A stretch of 64,000 nt of DNA from the NCBI GenBank assembly GCA_001314805.1, contig LJSY01000014.1, forward strand, positions 1-64,000. The letters are read 5' to 3'. The position numbers were made by a program, and so were the translations under genes. This document shows, piece by piece, positions 42,539-51,793 of the stretch (positions are counted from its first letter, which is position 1; each line of letters starts with the position of its first letter). The notes below the pieces were generated by a model, which saw only the letters and a program-made list of their open reading frames with translations, ran no database searches and was not told the DNA's origin. The stretch comes from Rhodobacteraceae bacterium HLUCCO18 (GTDB lineage Bacteria; Pseudomonadota; Alphaproteobacteria; Rhodobacterales; Rhodobacteraceae).

Positions 42539-44728
42539 TCACCGGCACCCGCGGGCCTGGCTGCGGCCCTCACGCGTCGCGCCGAACCCGTTCAGCGCCA
42601 CGGTCAGGCCGAATTCCGTCGCCGGGTCGAGCGTGGTGGATGTGGTGTAGCGCCGGGAGACCGCAAGCTCCACGTCGACGCATTCGTTCTCGTAGCCGAG
42701 GCGAAGGCCGGCGCGCGTGGGCTCGGCCTCGGCGAAGTCGTAGCGCCAGTTCACGCCGGCTATCCAGTCGCTGTCGAAGCGATAACCCGCGTCGAAGGCC
42801 CATTCCCCGAGGTCGTCGTCACGTCCTTCGGCGGTGTCCGCCTCGAGCCATGTATAGGTGGAGGCAACGTTCGCCACGTCATTGCGCCAGTTCAGCACCA
42901 GCTCGTTCGAGGTGAAGTCGAGCTGCTGGTCGAAAAGCGCGCGGTTGATGACGCGCAGGCTGTCACCAAGAGCGAGATGCGTGGCCAGGAGCCAGTCGGA
43001 GGTTTCGCCGTCGAGGCCGGAGCCAGGGGTGAACTGCGCAAGGTCGTCCGCCCTGAGCACGATGCCCGCGGTGACCCCCGCCGACCAGCCGAGCGGGTCG
43101 ATGCGGGTATAGCCGACGCCCACGGCCGCGCGTGCCCCCTGCTCGCGGCGGTCCGAACCGGGGAAGCGGTCGAGGGCAAAGAGGTTGGCCTCGTCGAACT
43201 CCACGATCTCGCTGTCTTCCACCGCCACCGGATCGCCTTGGGTTTCGGACCAGGCGACCTGGATGGCGGGCTCGAGGATATGCCGCACCCCGTTCGCGTC
43301 GCTGCGCTGCAACGGATAGCGCAGCTCGATCGCGCCATAGGGCGTCAGCCGCGCCTCTGTATCGTTCAATGTGGGCTCCGCGTCCTGCCGGGCGGTGTGC
43401 AGATCGCCGGCAAGCGCGGCCTCGAAGGTCAGCAGGAGCCCGTTTCCAAGCACCTCGGCCCGGCGCCAGTCGAGTATCGCCGAGATACGCGCGGCGTCCG
43501 TCGCCTCCGGCCTGCCGTTCGCGGCGTCGCCCGGTGTCGCGCGCGGCCGGAAATATCCCAGCGCGTCGAATCGCAGCTCGGCGATGCCGCCAAGCGCGCC
43601 CGGCTCGAACCGGTGGACGAAGCGGCCGTCGGCCACGCGGGTGGGAAGCGTCTCGTTGTCGTCGCCCTCGCGCAGCGAAGTCAGATTGCTGATCCCGACG
43701 TCGAAGAACGTGTCCCTCTCGGTCCGGCCGATGCGGATGTTGCTTTCCAGCAGGTCGGTGTCGGGCAGGCTGTAGGTGGTGAGATAGCCGTCATCGGTCA
43801 CGCTTTCGAACTGGAAGCTCAGATCGATGTTGCGGCCGATATCGAAGGTGCCGTCGGCGAAGACATGGCCGCGGATGTCGTCGTCGGTCAGGTCGTCCCA
43901 GGTGAGCGAGCCCGTGGCCTCGATCTCTCCCCTGCGAAAAGCCTGGCGGTAGCGCAACTCGATCGTCTGGCTGTCTCCAAGCCCGATCCATGGCGTCAGC
44001 GTCAGGTCGGCGTGATCGCCCAGCATGATGAAGTAGGGAACGCGGATCTGCGTGCCCGTGGTGTCGGTGGCGCGGATCGAGGGCGCCAGAAAGCCCGTGG
44101 CGCGCTCCAGCGTCGGGTCGGGAAGGCGCATCTGCGGTAGCCAGATGACCGGCACGCCCATGACGCGGAACTGCGCGCCCTCGAAATAGAGCTGCTGTTC
44201 CACCTCGTCGTGGATGATGCGGCGGGCGCGGATTTCCCACAGCGGCGTGGGATTGTCGAAGCAGACCTCGCAGGAGGAGGCCACGGCCTGGTAGGCTTGA
44301 CTGTAGCGCCCGTCCACGCGGTCGATCTGGGTGGCGGCGATCTGCAATTGCCGGTCGAGCACGAGGCGAGCGGATTGCAGCACGCCGTCGCGCAGATCGG
44401 CGGAGAGATCGGCGAAATCGGCGACGATCACGGCGTCGCCCGACGGGTCGATCAGGGTCAGCGGTCCTTCGACCGTGATCCGGTCGCCGACCTGCGAATA
44501 GGTGATGGAGCTGGCGCGAAGCCGCGCGCCTTCGAAGAAGACCTCGACGCCGCCCCGTGCGGTGATCGCGGCCGAGCCCTGGTCGAAGCGGATGTCGTCT
44601 GCGATGAGCGTGGCCGGCGCGCCCTGGGCGATAGCAGGCAGTGCGGGCGTCAGCCATGCCGTGCCCGCAAGAAGCGCTGCGGCTGTCGCCCGCCGCGCGC
44701 GTCCGATGATATCCGTGCCTCTACCCAT
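42539..44728 (-). CDS. lptD: LPS assembly outer membrane protein LptD
   Basis: LIADDIRFDQGSAAITARGGVEVFFEGARLRASSITY; PVIWLPQMRLPDPTLERATGFL. Confidence 0.95.
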   Translation of the reverse strand: MGRGTDIIGRARRATAAALLAGTAWLTPALPAIAQGAPATLIADDIRFDQGSAAITARGGVEVFFEGARLRASSITYSQVGDRITVEGPLTLIDPSGDAVIVADFADLSADLRDGVLQSARLVLDRQLQIAATQIDRVDGRYSQAYQAVASSCEVCFDNPTPLWEIRARRIIHDEVEQQLYFEGAQFRVMGVPVIWLPQMRLPDPTLERATGFLAPSIRATDTTGTQIRVPYFIMLGDHADLTLTPWIGLGDSQTIELRYRQAFRRGEIEATGSLTWDDLTDDDIRGHVFADGTFDIGRNIDLSFQFESVTDDGYLTTYSLPDTDLLESNIRIGRTERDTFFDVGISNLTSLREGDDNETLPTRVADGRFVHRFEPGALGGIAELRFDALGYFRPRATPGDAANGRPEATDAARISAILDWRRAEVLGNGLLLTFEAALAGDLHTARQDAEPTLNDTEARLTPYGAIELRYPLQRSDANGVRHILEPAIQVAWSETQGDPVAVEDSEIVEFDEANLFALDRFPGSDRREQGARAAVGVGYTRIDPLGWSAGVTAGIVLRADDLAQFTPGSGLDGETSDWLLATHLALGDSLRVINRALFDQQLDFTSNELVLNWRNDVANVASTYTWLEADTAEGRDDDLGEWAFDAGYRFDSDWIAGVNWRYDFAEAEPTRAGLRLGYENECVDVELAVSRRYTTSTTLDPATEFGLTVALNGFGATREGRSQARGCR

Positions 44729-45815
44729 CTTCCGTATGCAACAAGACGCCCATGGCTAGCAGGATCGCCGCCACCGGCGGCGCCCACGCGACGAGGGCGG
44801 CGGGCAACTGCCCGCTCTCCCCCAGAACTTCCGCGAAATCGCGGATGAAATACACCCCAAAACCGAGCAAAATCGCCGCAAGAACCATGATTCCGGTGCG
44901 CCCGAAGCGGGTATGGCGCATGGTGAAGCCCGCGCCGATCAGGACCATGGCCGAAAGCATGAGTGGATTTGAGATCTGCATCTGCAACCAGATGCGGTGC
45001 TGAACCGCGGCGAAGCCCGCGGCGTTGAGCTGCGCGATGAAGCCCGGCAGCTCGTAGATCGGAACCGTGTAGGGCCGCCCGAAACTGTCGCGGATCTGCT
45101 CGGCGGTCAGCGTCGAAGGCAGGACCAGCTGGTCGTGCCGTACTGATGCGACTTCTGCATTGTCGACGCCCACGAAGGGCCAGAGCTTCACGTCCCGAAG
45201 CTCCCACGCGCCGCCCACCAGCAGCGCCTCGCCCGCGCTGATCCGCTCGGTCAGCAGGCCGTCTGCGTCGAACGTGAAGAAATTCGCGTCGAACAGATGC
45301 GTGCCGTCTGAATTGGTGCCCTCGGCGTGGATGACCGTCTGCTCCGACAGGGTGCCCTGCCGGAGCCAGAGCCCCTCGGCGCTGACCGAGACGGTGCGCT
45401 GCTCGGCCCCCTGATAGCGGGCCACCGTCATCTGGTACTCGCGCGCCGTCGCCGCCACGATCGGGTTCAGGATCAGGAGCGCCAGCACACCGATACCGAA
45501 GGCGACAAGCACCGGCGAGGCGACCGAACGGATGGCGGAGCGTCCCGCGCCGCGCACCACCACCAGCTCGGACGTGCGCGCGAGACCCAAAAACAGCACC
45601 AGCGTGGCCAGCATCACGAAAAGCGGCAGCCACTGGTAGAGCGCGAGCGGAAGGTTCAGAAGCGACAGTTCCACCACCGCGCCGAGGCCCTGATCGCCGC
45701 CGATGCGGCGCATCTGCTCGGCGATGTCGATGGGCAGCAGGATGCCCACGAAAACCGCGATCACGATGCCGAGGGAGCGCAGGAACCTCCGAGCGATATA
45801 CATATGAAGGATCAT
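44721..45815 (-). CDS. lptG: LPS export permease LptG
   Basis: MILHMYIARRFLRSLGIVIAVFVGILLPID; follows lptF. Confidence 0.93.
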   Translation of the reverse strand: MILHMYIARRFLRSLGIVIAVFVGILLPIDIAEQMRRIGGDQGLGAVVELSLLNLPLALYQWLPLFVMLATLVLFLGLARTSELVVVRGAGRSAIRSVASPVLVAFGIGVLALLILNPIVAATAREYQMTVARYQGAEQRTVSVSAEGLWLRQGTLSEQTVIHAEGTNSDGTHLFDANFFTFDADGLLTERISAGEALLVGGAWELRDVKLWPFVGVDNAEVASVRHDQLVLPSTLTAEQIRDSFGRPYTVPIYELPGFIAQLNAAGFAAVQHRIWLQMQISNPLMLSAMVLIGAGFTMRHTRFGRTGIMVLAAILLGFGVYFIRDFAEVLGESGQLPAALVAWAPPVAAILLAMGVLLHTEDG

Positions 45816-46957
45816 GCCACGGCGCCTCGCGGGCGGACCCGTCGCACGATCCCCTTGAGGATATCGCGTCGCGCGCCGGCCAGCACGATCAGGACCGTCG
45901 CGATGCCAAGTGCCGCCACGGGTTGCGCATAGGCGAGATACCAGAGGTCCGCGTCGGCCCGCGCCACCGCCTCCGAGGCGTTCCAGATCACCTGAAGCGG
46001 CACGACCAGCACCACGGCCAGCAGGATCTGCCGCCAGACGCCGAAGCGCGAGAAATGGCCCAGCATCAGGCAGGCCGCCGCGATCAGCGGCGGGAAGATC
46101 GAGAAGATGGCCCGCGCGATCCGGTCATGGCCCTCGAACAGCATCCGGGCCAACGGCAGCCCCATCTGCCCGGCCATTTCGGCATCGGCCCGGATCAGCA
46201 GCGCGGTGGGCAGCTCCCGCACATCGTAGTTGCGCCCCCGACCCTCGGCGATCAGTGCTGCCACGTCATAGGTGAAATCGGCGAAGGTCACGGTCGACAG
46301 AAGCCCGGTTTCCCGGTCGAGCGACTGCGCCATGCCGTCGAACATCACCAGCCGTGGCCCGGCCTCGGACCGCACCAGAAGGGCGGTCGTCGCGGTATAG
46401 GTGGTCTCCACGTCCGGCTGCGAGCGGTCCTGCAGGAACAGGTCGCGAAATTCGCCCAGCTCCGAGATCTCGCGGATATAGACGGTCAGGCCGGCGGTGG
46501 GATGGATGAACTCGCCCGCGCGCAGGAAGCGGCCCGTCAGATCCTCCTGCACCTCGGCCGAGCGGTCGATGAACTGGCTGCGCGCGGCCGGCGCGAGGAT
46601 ATTGGCCAGAATGCCCAGCAATGCGGCCAGAAACAGGCCGAAGACCAGCACCGGGCGCATCAGCCGCCAGGCCGAGAGACCCGCGGTCTGCATCACCACG
46701 AGCTCGCTCTCGCCGATCATCCGGTTGAAGATGTAGAGCGTCGCCACGAAGGCCGCGATCGGCAGCACCAGCATCATGATCTGCGGCAGCGCCAGCGCGG
46801 TGAACTCGAGGAACACGCCGAGGTTCTGGCCATCGGCGATCAGCGTGTCGAACAGGTCCACCGCCGCCTCGATCCAGTAGACCGAGATCAGCACGAGGCT
46901 GAAGAACCCGAAAAGCACGATCAGCTGCGTCAGGATATAGCGATCGAACTGGCCCAA
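45812..46957 (-). CDS. lptF: LPS export permease LptF, TTG start
   Basis: (TTG)GQFDRYILTQLIVLFGFFSLVLISVYWIEAAVDL. Confidence 0.93.
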   Translation of the reverse strand: MGQFDRYILTQLIVLFGFFSLVLISVYWIEAAVDLFDTLIADGQNLGVFLEFTALALPQIMMLVLPIAAFVATLYIFNRMIGESELVVMQTAGLSAWRLMRPVLVFGLFLAALLGILANILAPAARSQFIDRSAEVQEDLTGRFLRAGEFIHPTAGLTVYIREISELGEFRDLFLQDRSQPDVETTYTATTALLVRSEAGPRLVMFDGMAQSLDRETGLLSTVTFADFTYDVAALIAEGRGRNYDVRELPTALLIRADAEMAGQMGLPLARMLFEGHDRIARAIFSIFPPLIAAACLMLGHFSRFGVWRQILLAVVLVVPLQVIWNASEAVARADADLWYLAYAQPVAALGIATVLIVLAGARRDILKGIVRRVRPRGAVA

Positions 46958-47215
46958 GCCTGTACTCCTGCCTCTTCCGGGGCGGCGGTATGGGGCGACG
47001 ACGACAGACGCGCCCCGCTTCCGGGCGCCGCTGGCCCGCATCCCCCAGATGATGCGCCCACGCCGTCGTGGAAGGCCGTATCTGGATGGTAGACCAATCC
47101 GCCGGCAGGTGACAGGGCGATCTGGCCATCCGGCGCGGGCCGTCCTAATGTCGCGACCGGAAAGACACGCGGCGCATGCCGGGGCGCAGACAAGCCAACA
47201 GGACGCGAAATCACC

Positions 47216-48685
47216 ATGACCAAGCCGATCACGCTCAGCTTCACCGAAACCGATCTCGATGCCCTTTCCGGCATCGAGGGCAAACTCGCCGTCATCGTCC
47301 CGCCCGAGGGCAAGCTCGACCCCGCCGGGCGGCGCCTGAACCGCCTGACCAAGGGCGCGCTGGCGCGGCTGGCGGAGGCCGAGAGCTTCGACAAGGCCAA
47401 GGTGGGCGACACGGTGAGCCTGTCCTTCCCGGCCGGCCTCGCCGCCGAGGCGCTGATCGTCTGCAAGCTGCCGCGCCGCCCCAGCGTCGAGGAGGCGCGC
47501 AAGGCCGGTGCTTCGCTGGCCAAGGCGCGCGGCAAGGGGCACCTGACGATCTGCGCGGGCTCCACGGCGCGGGCCGAGGAACTGGGCCTCGGGCTTGTCC
47601 TGCGCTGCTACGATTTCGCCGACCACAAGACCGGCGAGACCGCGCCCGCCGAGGATGCCACGCTGCTGGTCACCAAGCCCGAGGACACGGCGGCGAACTG
47701 GGCCGGGCTCGCGCCGCTGGCCGATGGCGTGTTCTTCACCCGTGACCTCGTCAACGAACCCTCCAACGTGCTGACCACGACCGATTTCGCCAAGCGTCTC
47801 GAAGGGCTGATCGATCATGGCGTCGAGGTCGAGGTGCTGGAGGAGGTCGATCTCGAGAAGCTCGGCATGCGCACGCTGCTGGCCGTGGGGCAGGGGTCCG
47901 AGAGCCCCTCCAAGGTCGTGGTCATGCAATGGAAGGGCGGCGGGGACGAGCCGCCGCTGGCGCTCGTCGGCAAGGGTGTGGTCTTCGACACGGGCGGCAT
48001 CAGCCTCAAGCCCGCCGGCGGCATGGAAGACATGACCATGGACATGGGCGGCGCCGGCACCGTCGCGGGCGCGATGAAGGCCATCGCCGGGCGCAAGGCC
48101 AAGGCCAATGTCGTGGCCCTGGTGGGCCTCGTCGAGAACATGCCCGACGGTCGCGCGCAGCGCCCCGGCGACGTGGTGAAATCCATGAAGGGCGACACGG
48201 TCGAGGTCATCAACACCGATGCCGAGGGGCGCCTCGTTCTGTGCGACGTGATGTGGTACGCGCAGGAGCGCTTCAAACCCTCCGGAATGATCGATCTCGC
48301 CACGCTGACCGGGGCCATCATCATCAGCCTCGGCCACGAGAACGCGGGCGTCTTTTCCAACAACGACGCCTTCTGCAACGCCTTTCTCAAGGCCGCGAAG
48401 ACCGAAGGAGAGGGCGCGTGGCGGATGCCGCTGGGCCAAGCCTATGACGACAAGCTGAAAAGCCGGATCGCGGACATGAAGAACGTGGGCGGGCGCGATG
48501 CCGGGTCGATCACGGCGGCCCAGTTCCTTGGCCGTTTCGTGAAGGACGACTGCCCGTGGATCCATCTCGACATCGCCGGGGTGGCCAGCGTGAAATCGGA
48601 CACGACGCTGGCGCCCAAGGGCGCGACGGGCTGGGGGGTGCTTGCGCTCGACCGGCTGGTGCGCGACGGCTACGAGGAGGTCTGA
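47216..48685 (+). CDS. pepA: Leucyl aminopeptidase
   Basis: VGKGVVFDTGGISLKPAGGMEDMTMDMGGAG; INTDAEGRLVLCD. Confidence 0.98.
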   Translation: MTKPITLSFTETDLDALSGIEGKLAVIVPPEGKLDPAGRRLNRLTKGALARLAEAESFDKAKVGDTVSLSFPAGLAAEALIVCKLPRRPSVEEARKAGASLAKARGKGHLTICAGSTARAEELGLGLVLRCYDFADHKTGETAPAEDATLLVTKPEDTAANWAGLAPLADGVFFTRDLVNEPSNVLTTTDFAKRLEGLIDHGVEVEVLEEVDLEKLGMRTLLAVGQGSESPSKVVVMQWKGGGDEPPLALVGKGVVFDTGGISLKPAGGMEDMTMDMGGAGTVAGAMKAIAGRKAKANVVALVGLVENMPDGRAQRPGDVVKSMKGDTVEVINTDAEGRLVLCDVMWYAQERFKPSGMIDLATLTGAIIISLGHENAGVFSNNDAFCNAFLKAAKTEGEGAWRMPLGQAYDDKLKSRIADMKNVGGRDAGSITAAQFLGRFVKDDCPWIHLDIAGVASVKSDTTLAPKGATGWGVLALDRLVRDGYEEV

Positions 48686-48693
48686 GGCGGCCC

Positions 48694-49155
48694 ATGGGCG
48701 AGGCGTATTTCTACCAGCTGACGCGCCAGCCGCTGGAGGTCACGCTGCGGGTCTTGCTGGAGAAATCGCTCGCCCAGCCCTGGCGCGTGGCGGTGCGCGG
48801 GCGCACCGACGAAACGCTCGGGCGGCTCGATGCGCAGCTCTGGCTTGGCGACGGGTTCCTGCCGCACGGGCGCGCAGGCGGGGCATATGACGCCGATCAG
48901 CCCGTGCTTCTGACGACAGGCCCGGCGCCCAATGCGCCCGATTGCCTCGTCTCGGTCGAGGGCGCGGATGTCACGGCCGATGAGGTCGCCGCCCATGCCC
49001 GCGTGATGATCCTGTTCGATGGCCACGATCCCGGCGCGGTCGAGGCCGCGCGCGCGCAATGGCGCACGCTCACCGGGGCGGGCGCTGCGGCGAAATACTG
49101 GTCGGAAGAAACCGGCAGCTGGAAGATGAAGGCGGAAAGCGCCGCCAGGGGATAG
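48694..49155 (+). CDS. holC: DNA polymerase III subunit chi
   Basis: AYFYQLTRQPLEVTLRVLLEKSLAQPWRVAVRG; pepA-holC linkage. Confidence 0.93.
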   Translation: MGEAYFYQLTRQPLEVTLRVLLEKSLAQPWRVAVRGRTDETLGRLDAQLWLGDGFLPHGRAGGAYDADQPVLLTTGPAPNAPDCLVSVEGADVTADEVAAHARVMILFDGHDPGAVEAARAQWRTLTGAGAAAKYWSEETGSWKMKAESAARG

Positions 49156-49179
49156 GCGTTCCCCTGCACCCGTCGAGGC

Positions 49180-50292
49180 CTATGCCGTCGTCAACACGTC
49201 CTTGCCGTTCTTGGTATGGCGCGACACCAGCCGGGCGATATGCTTGCCATTTGGCGGGGTCGGACGGGCCGTCTTGGGGACGAAATCGGGATCGCCGATC
49301 TGCGGGAACAACAGGCGGATTTCATCCCGCGCTTCCGGCGAGACCGCTTTGAGGGCCTCCTTGCCGGTGAAGAGGCTCTCTGTCGGGGCGCCGTTCGAGA
49401 AGACGACGTGATGATCGTCGAGCAGGAAATGCCAGTACTCCGCGACCTCGGGCTCCACGACGAGGTCAATGCCCGGCAGGTCGATGAGCTTGACCGCCGG
49501 CACGAGAACTTCCGCCGCGCCGAACATCCGTTCGGCAATGCGCGAGCGCACGAGAACGCGGTGCTGCCGCGACAGCACGAGATCGACCGCCGGCAGGTTC
49601 AGACCAAGCGCCCCGGCCCGGATGTGCACGGGCCACAGTTTCGGATTGTCGGCCAGCGCCGCCCCGTCGAAGCGTTGATGCCCGATCCAGCGGATCGGCA
49701 CTGCGCCTTCATCCGCCGTGCACACCAGATCTCCGGGCGCCAGGGTTTCGATCGGGCGTTGCCCGCGTGGCGTTGCGATCAGCGTGCCGCGGGTGAAACA
49801 GATGGGCGACGCAAGCGCGTCCGCTTCGATCGGAGGTTGCCCGAAACTGCCCGGCCCTTCGAAGGCCGCGTCCACCACGAGGTCGACCCCCACAGGCGGA
49901 AACGCACCGGGTGGGCCGACAAAGGATAGTCCCTCGATCGTGGCGTAAGCCGGTGAGGAGTTCTTGACGTTGTAGCCCACGGCATCCCAGGTCTCGCCCG
50001 TTGCGGGATGGCGAAGCGTGATCCGGTACTCCGCCTCGACGCCCGTTCCGCTGGCATAGTCGACACCGTCGATTGTCTGCGCGCCATCAAGGCGTTGGTT
50101 CCCGTCATTGTCGTCGAAACTGGTATCGGAGCCGACATCGCTGATGAAGCTTTCAATCCAGTCATCGGTATCGAGGCGAATGGTTTCACCGACCAGATGA
50201 CTGCCATCCCCTTGAGTGACACCACTCAGGGATTTTCCGCCGCTCACGGTAATACTGGACGCCTCCAGCAGCCAAACGCTGTAATTCGCCAT
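49180..50292 (-). CDS. Hint (hedgehog/intein) domain protein
   Basis: CFTRGTLIATPRGQRPIETLAPGDLVCTADEGAVPIRWIGHQRF; RQHRVLVRS; HFLLDDHHVVFSNGAPTESLFTG. Confidence 0.88.
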   Translation of the reverse strand: MANYSVWLLEASSITVSGGKSLSGVTQGDGSHLVGETIRLDTDDWIESFISDVGSDTSFDDNDGNQRLDGAQTIDGVDYASGTGVEAEYRITLRHPATGETWDAVGYNVKNSSPAYATIEGLSFVGPPGAFPPVGVDLVVDAAFEGPGSFGQPPIEADALASPICFTRGTLIATPRGQRPIETLAPGDLVCTADEGAVPIRWIGHQRFDGAALADNPKLWPVHIRAGALGLNLPAVDLVLSRQHRVLVRSRIAERMFGAAEVLVPAVKLIDLPGIDLVVEPEVAEYWHFLLDDHHVVFSNGAPTESLFTGKEALKAVSPEARDEIRLLFPQIGDPDFVPKTARPTPPNGKHIARLVSRHTKNGKDVLTTA

Positions 50293-50471
50293 TTTGCTCT
50301 GCCTCGGGATGGATGCTCTTTTGCGCTGACGCCGGCCCCTTCGATGTCCTGAGTGATACAGGATATTCCAGAATTGTCAAAAACGTCCGCAAAACAAAAG
50401 GCAAATGCCACGCTGCGCGATCCATGCCGATCCTTCCGGGCGCGCAAGGGCCACAGCGCGGGCGTCGAAAC

Positions 50472-51080
50472 CTAGCGTTCCAGCACCAGACGACCGCCGG
50501 AAATCTCCAGCCGGTCGAAGCGCTGCAGGTAGCTCATGCCCAGCAGGCTGCCCTGCATCTCGGCGCCGTTGACGACCGCCCGAACGCCGGTATCCGTGGC
50601 CTTGCCGAGCGCAATCCGGTCAAGCGTCACGGGCGCCGTTTCAACCATGCCGTTGGCGGTGAAGGCGCGGCCCGAATAGATCAGCCCGCCGGTGTCGATC
50701 CCCGCGCGTTCGGCGTCCGCACGGCTCAGCACCAGTTCGGTCGCGCCGGTGTCGACGACGAAACGGATTGGCGCGCCGTTGACCTCCATCGTCAGGTAGT
50801 AATGTCCGTCGGCGCTTCGCGGCACTTCCACGCGCGCGCCTTCCATCATCACCGACTGGCGCGGGGTCACGGTCTGGCGGATGTCGCTCCAGAGCCCCAC
50901 GGCGACGATCGCACCGAGGAAGATGAATCCCCAGATCGCGGCGTATTGCGCGATGCGCCCGAGGTTGCCGCGCTGCGACACCAGCAGCCAGCCACCGATC
51001 GCCGTGACCAGAAGGGCAAGGTAGACAAGGTTTCCGATCTGGTCGCCGGAAAGGGAGGTCAGAGCGTCCATGACCCACAT
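50472..51080 (-). CDS. Retropepsin-like aspartic protease (TIGR02281-type)
   Basis: GAPIRFVVDTGATELVLSRADAERAG; LLGMSYLQRF. Confidence 0.92.
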   Translation of the reverse strand: MWVMDALTSLSGDQIGNLVYLALLVTAIGGWLLVSQRGNLGRIAQYAAIWGFIFLGAIVAVGLWSDIRQTVTPRQSVMMEGARVEVPRSADGHYYLTMEVNGAPIRFVVDTGATELVLSRADAERAGIDTGGLIYSGRAFTANGMVETAPVTLDRIALGKATDTGVRAVVNGAEMQGSLLGMSYLQRFDRLEISGGRLVLER

Positions 51081-51096
51081 ATAGCATCGCGCGCGT

Positions 51097-51738
51097 TCAG
51101 ATCACCTGCAAGTCGCGCATCCCGTCGATGACGAATTGCACCGAAAGCGCGGCCAGAAGCATCCCCAGAAGCCGCGTGACCACGTTGATCCCCGTGGGTC
51201 CCAGCGCGCGCTCCAGCGGTGCCGCCAGCAGGAACAGCCCGAAGACACAAGCCAGCACCAGCGCCATCACCCCGTGCACGATCGCGATATGCAACACGTC
51301 CGCCCCATCCTGACCCGTCAGCAGGATCATCGTGGCGATCGCGCCCGGCCCCGCGATGAGCGGGATGGCGAGCGGAAAGACGGACGGATCGTCGGGATGG
51401 GCCGTGTCGGCCTGACCCTGCCGTCTCTGGCTGCGGCGTTCGAACAGCATGTCGAGCGCGGTCAGGAACAGAAGCACGCCACCCGCGATACGGAAGGCGG
51501 GCATGGAGATGCCGAGGAAATTCAGCACCGCCTCGCCCGCCAGCCCGAAGAGCGTGAGGATGCCGAAGGCGACAAGGCAGGCCCGCAGTGCCACGACCCG
51601 CCGTTCGCCCACCGTCTGGCCCGCCGTCAGCGCCACGAAAAGCGGCGCCAGCCCGATCGGGTCGATGATCACGAAAAGTGCCACGAAGGCGGGGATGTAG
51701 CCGGCCAGTTCCATTGCGGCGCACCCTAAGCGGGTCAC
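51097..51738 (-). CDS. MarC family membrane protein
   Basis: FVALFVIIDPIGLAPLFVALTAG; IPLIAGPGAIATMILL. Confidence 0.93.
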   Translation of the reverse strand: MTRLGCAAMELAGYIPAFVALFVIIDPIGLAPLFVALTAGQTVGERRVVALRACLVAFGILTLFGLAGEAVLNFLGISMPAFRIAGGVLLFLTALDMLFERRSQRRQGQADTAHPDDPSVFPLAIPLIAGPGAIATMILLTGQDGADVLHIAIVHGVMALVLACVFGLFLLAAPLERALGPTGINVVTRLLGMLLAALSVQFVIDGMRDLQVI

Positions 51739-51793
51739 CCGGACGTGGGAACCGGTTTCGCGCTGCCGTCCGTGCAGATACCCGGACGGGGGC

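Noticed and set aside
46960-48565. N-terminal half of the 917-aa minus ORF (45812-48565)
   Set aside because: Antisense to pepA; only the lptF part (TTG 46957 to 45812) is real
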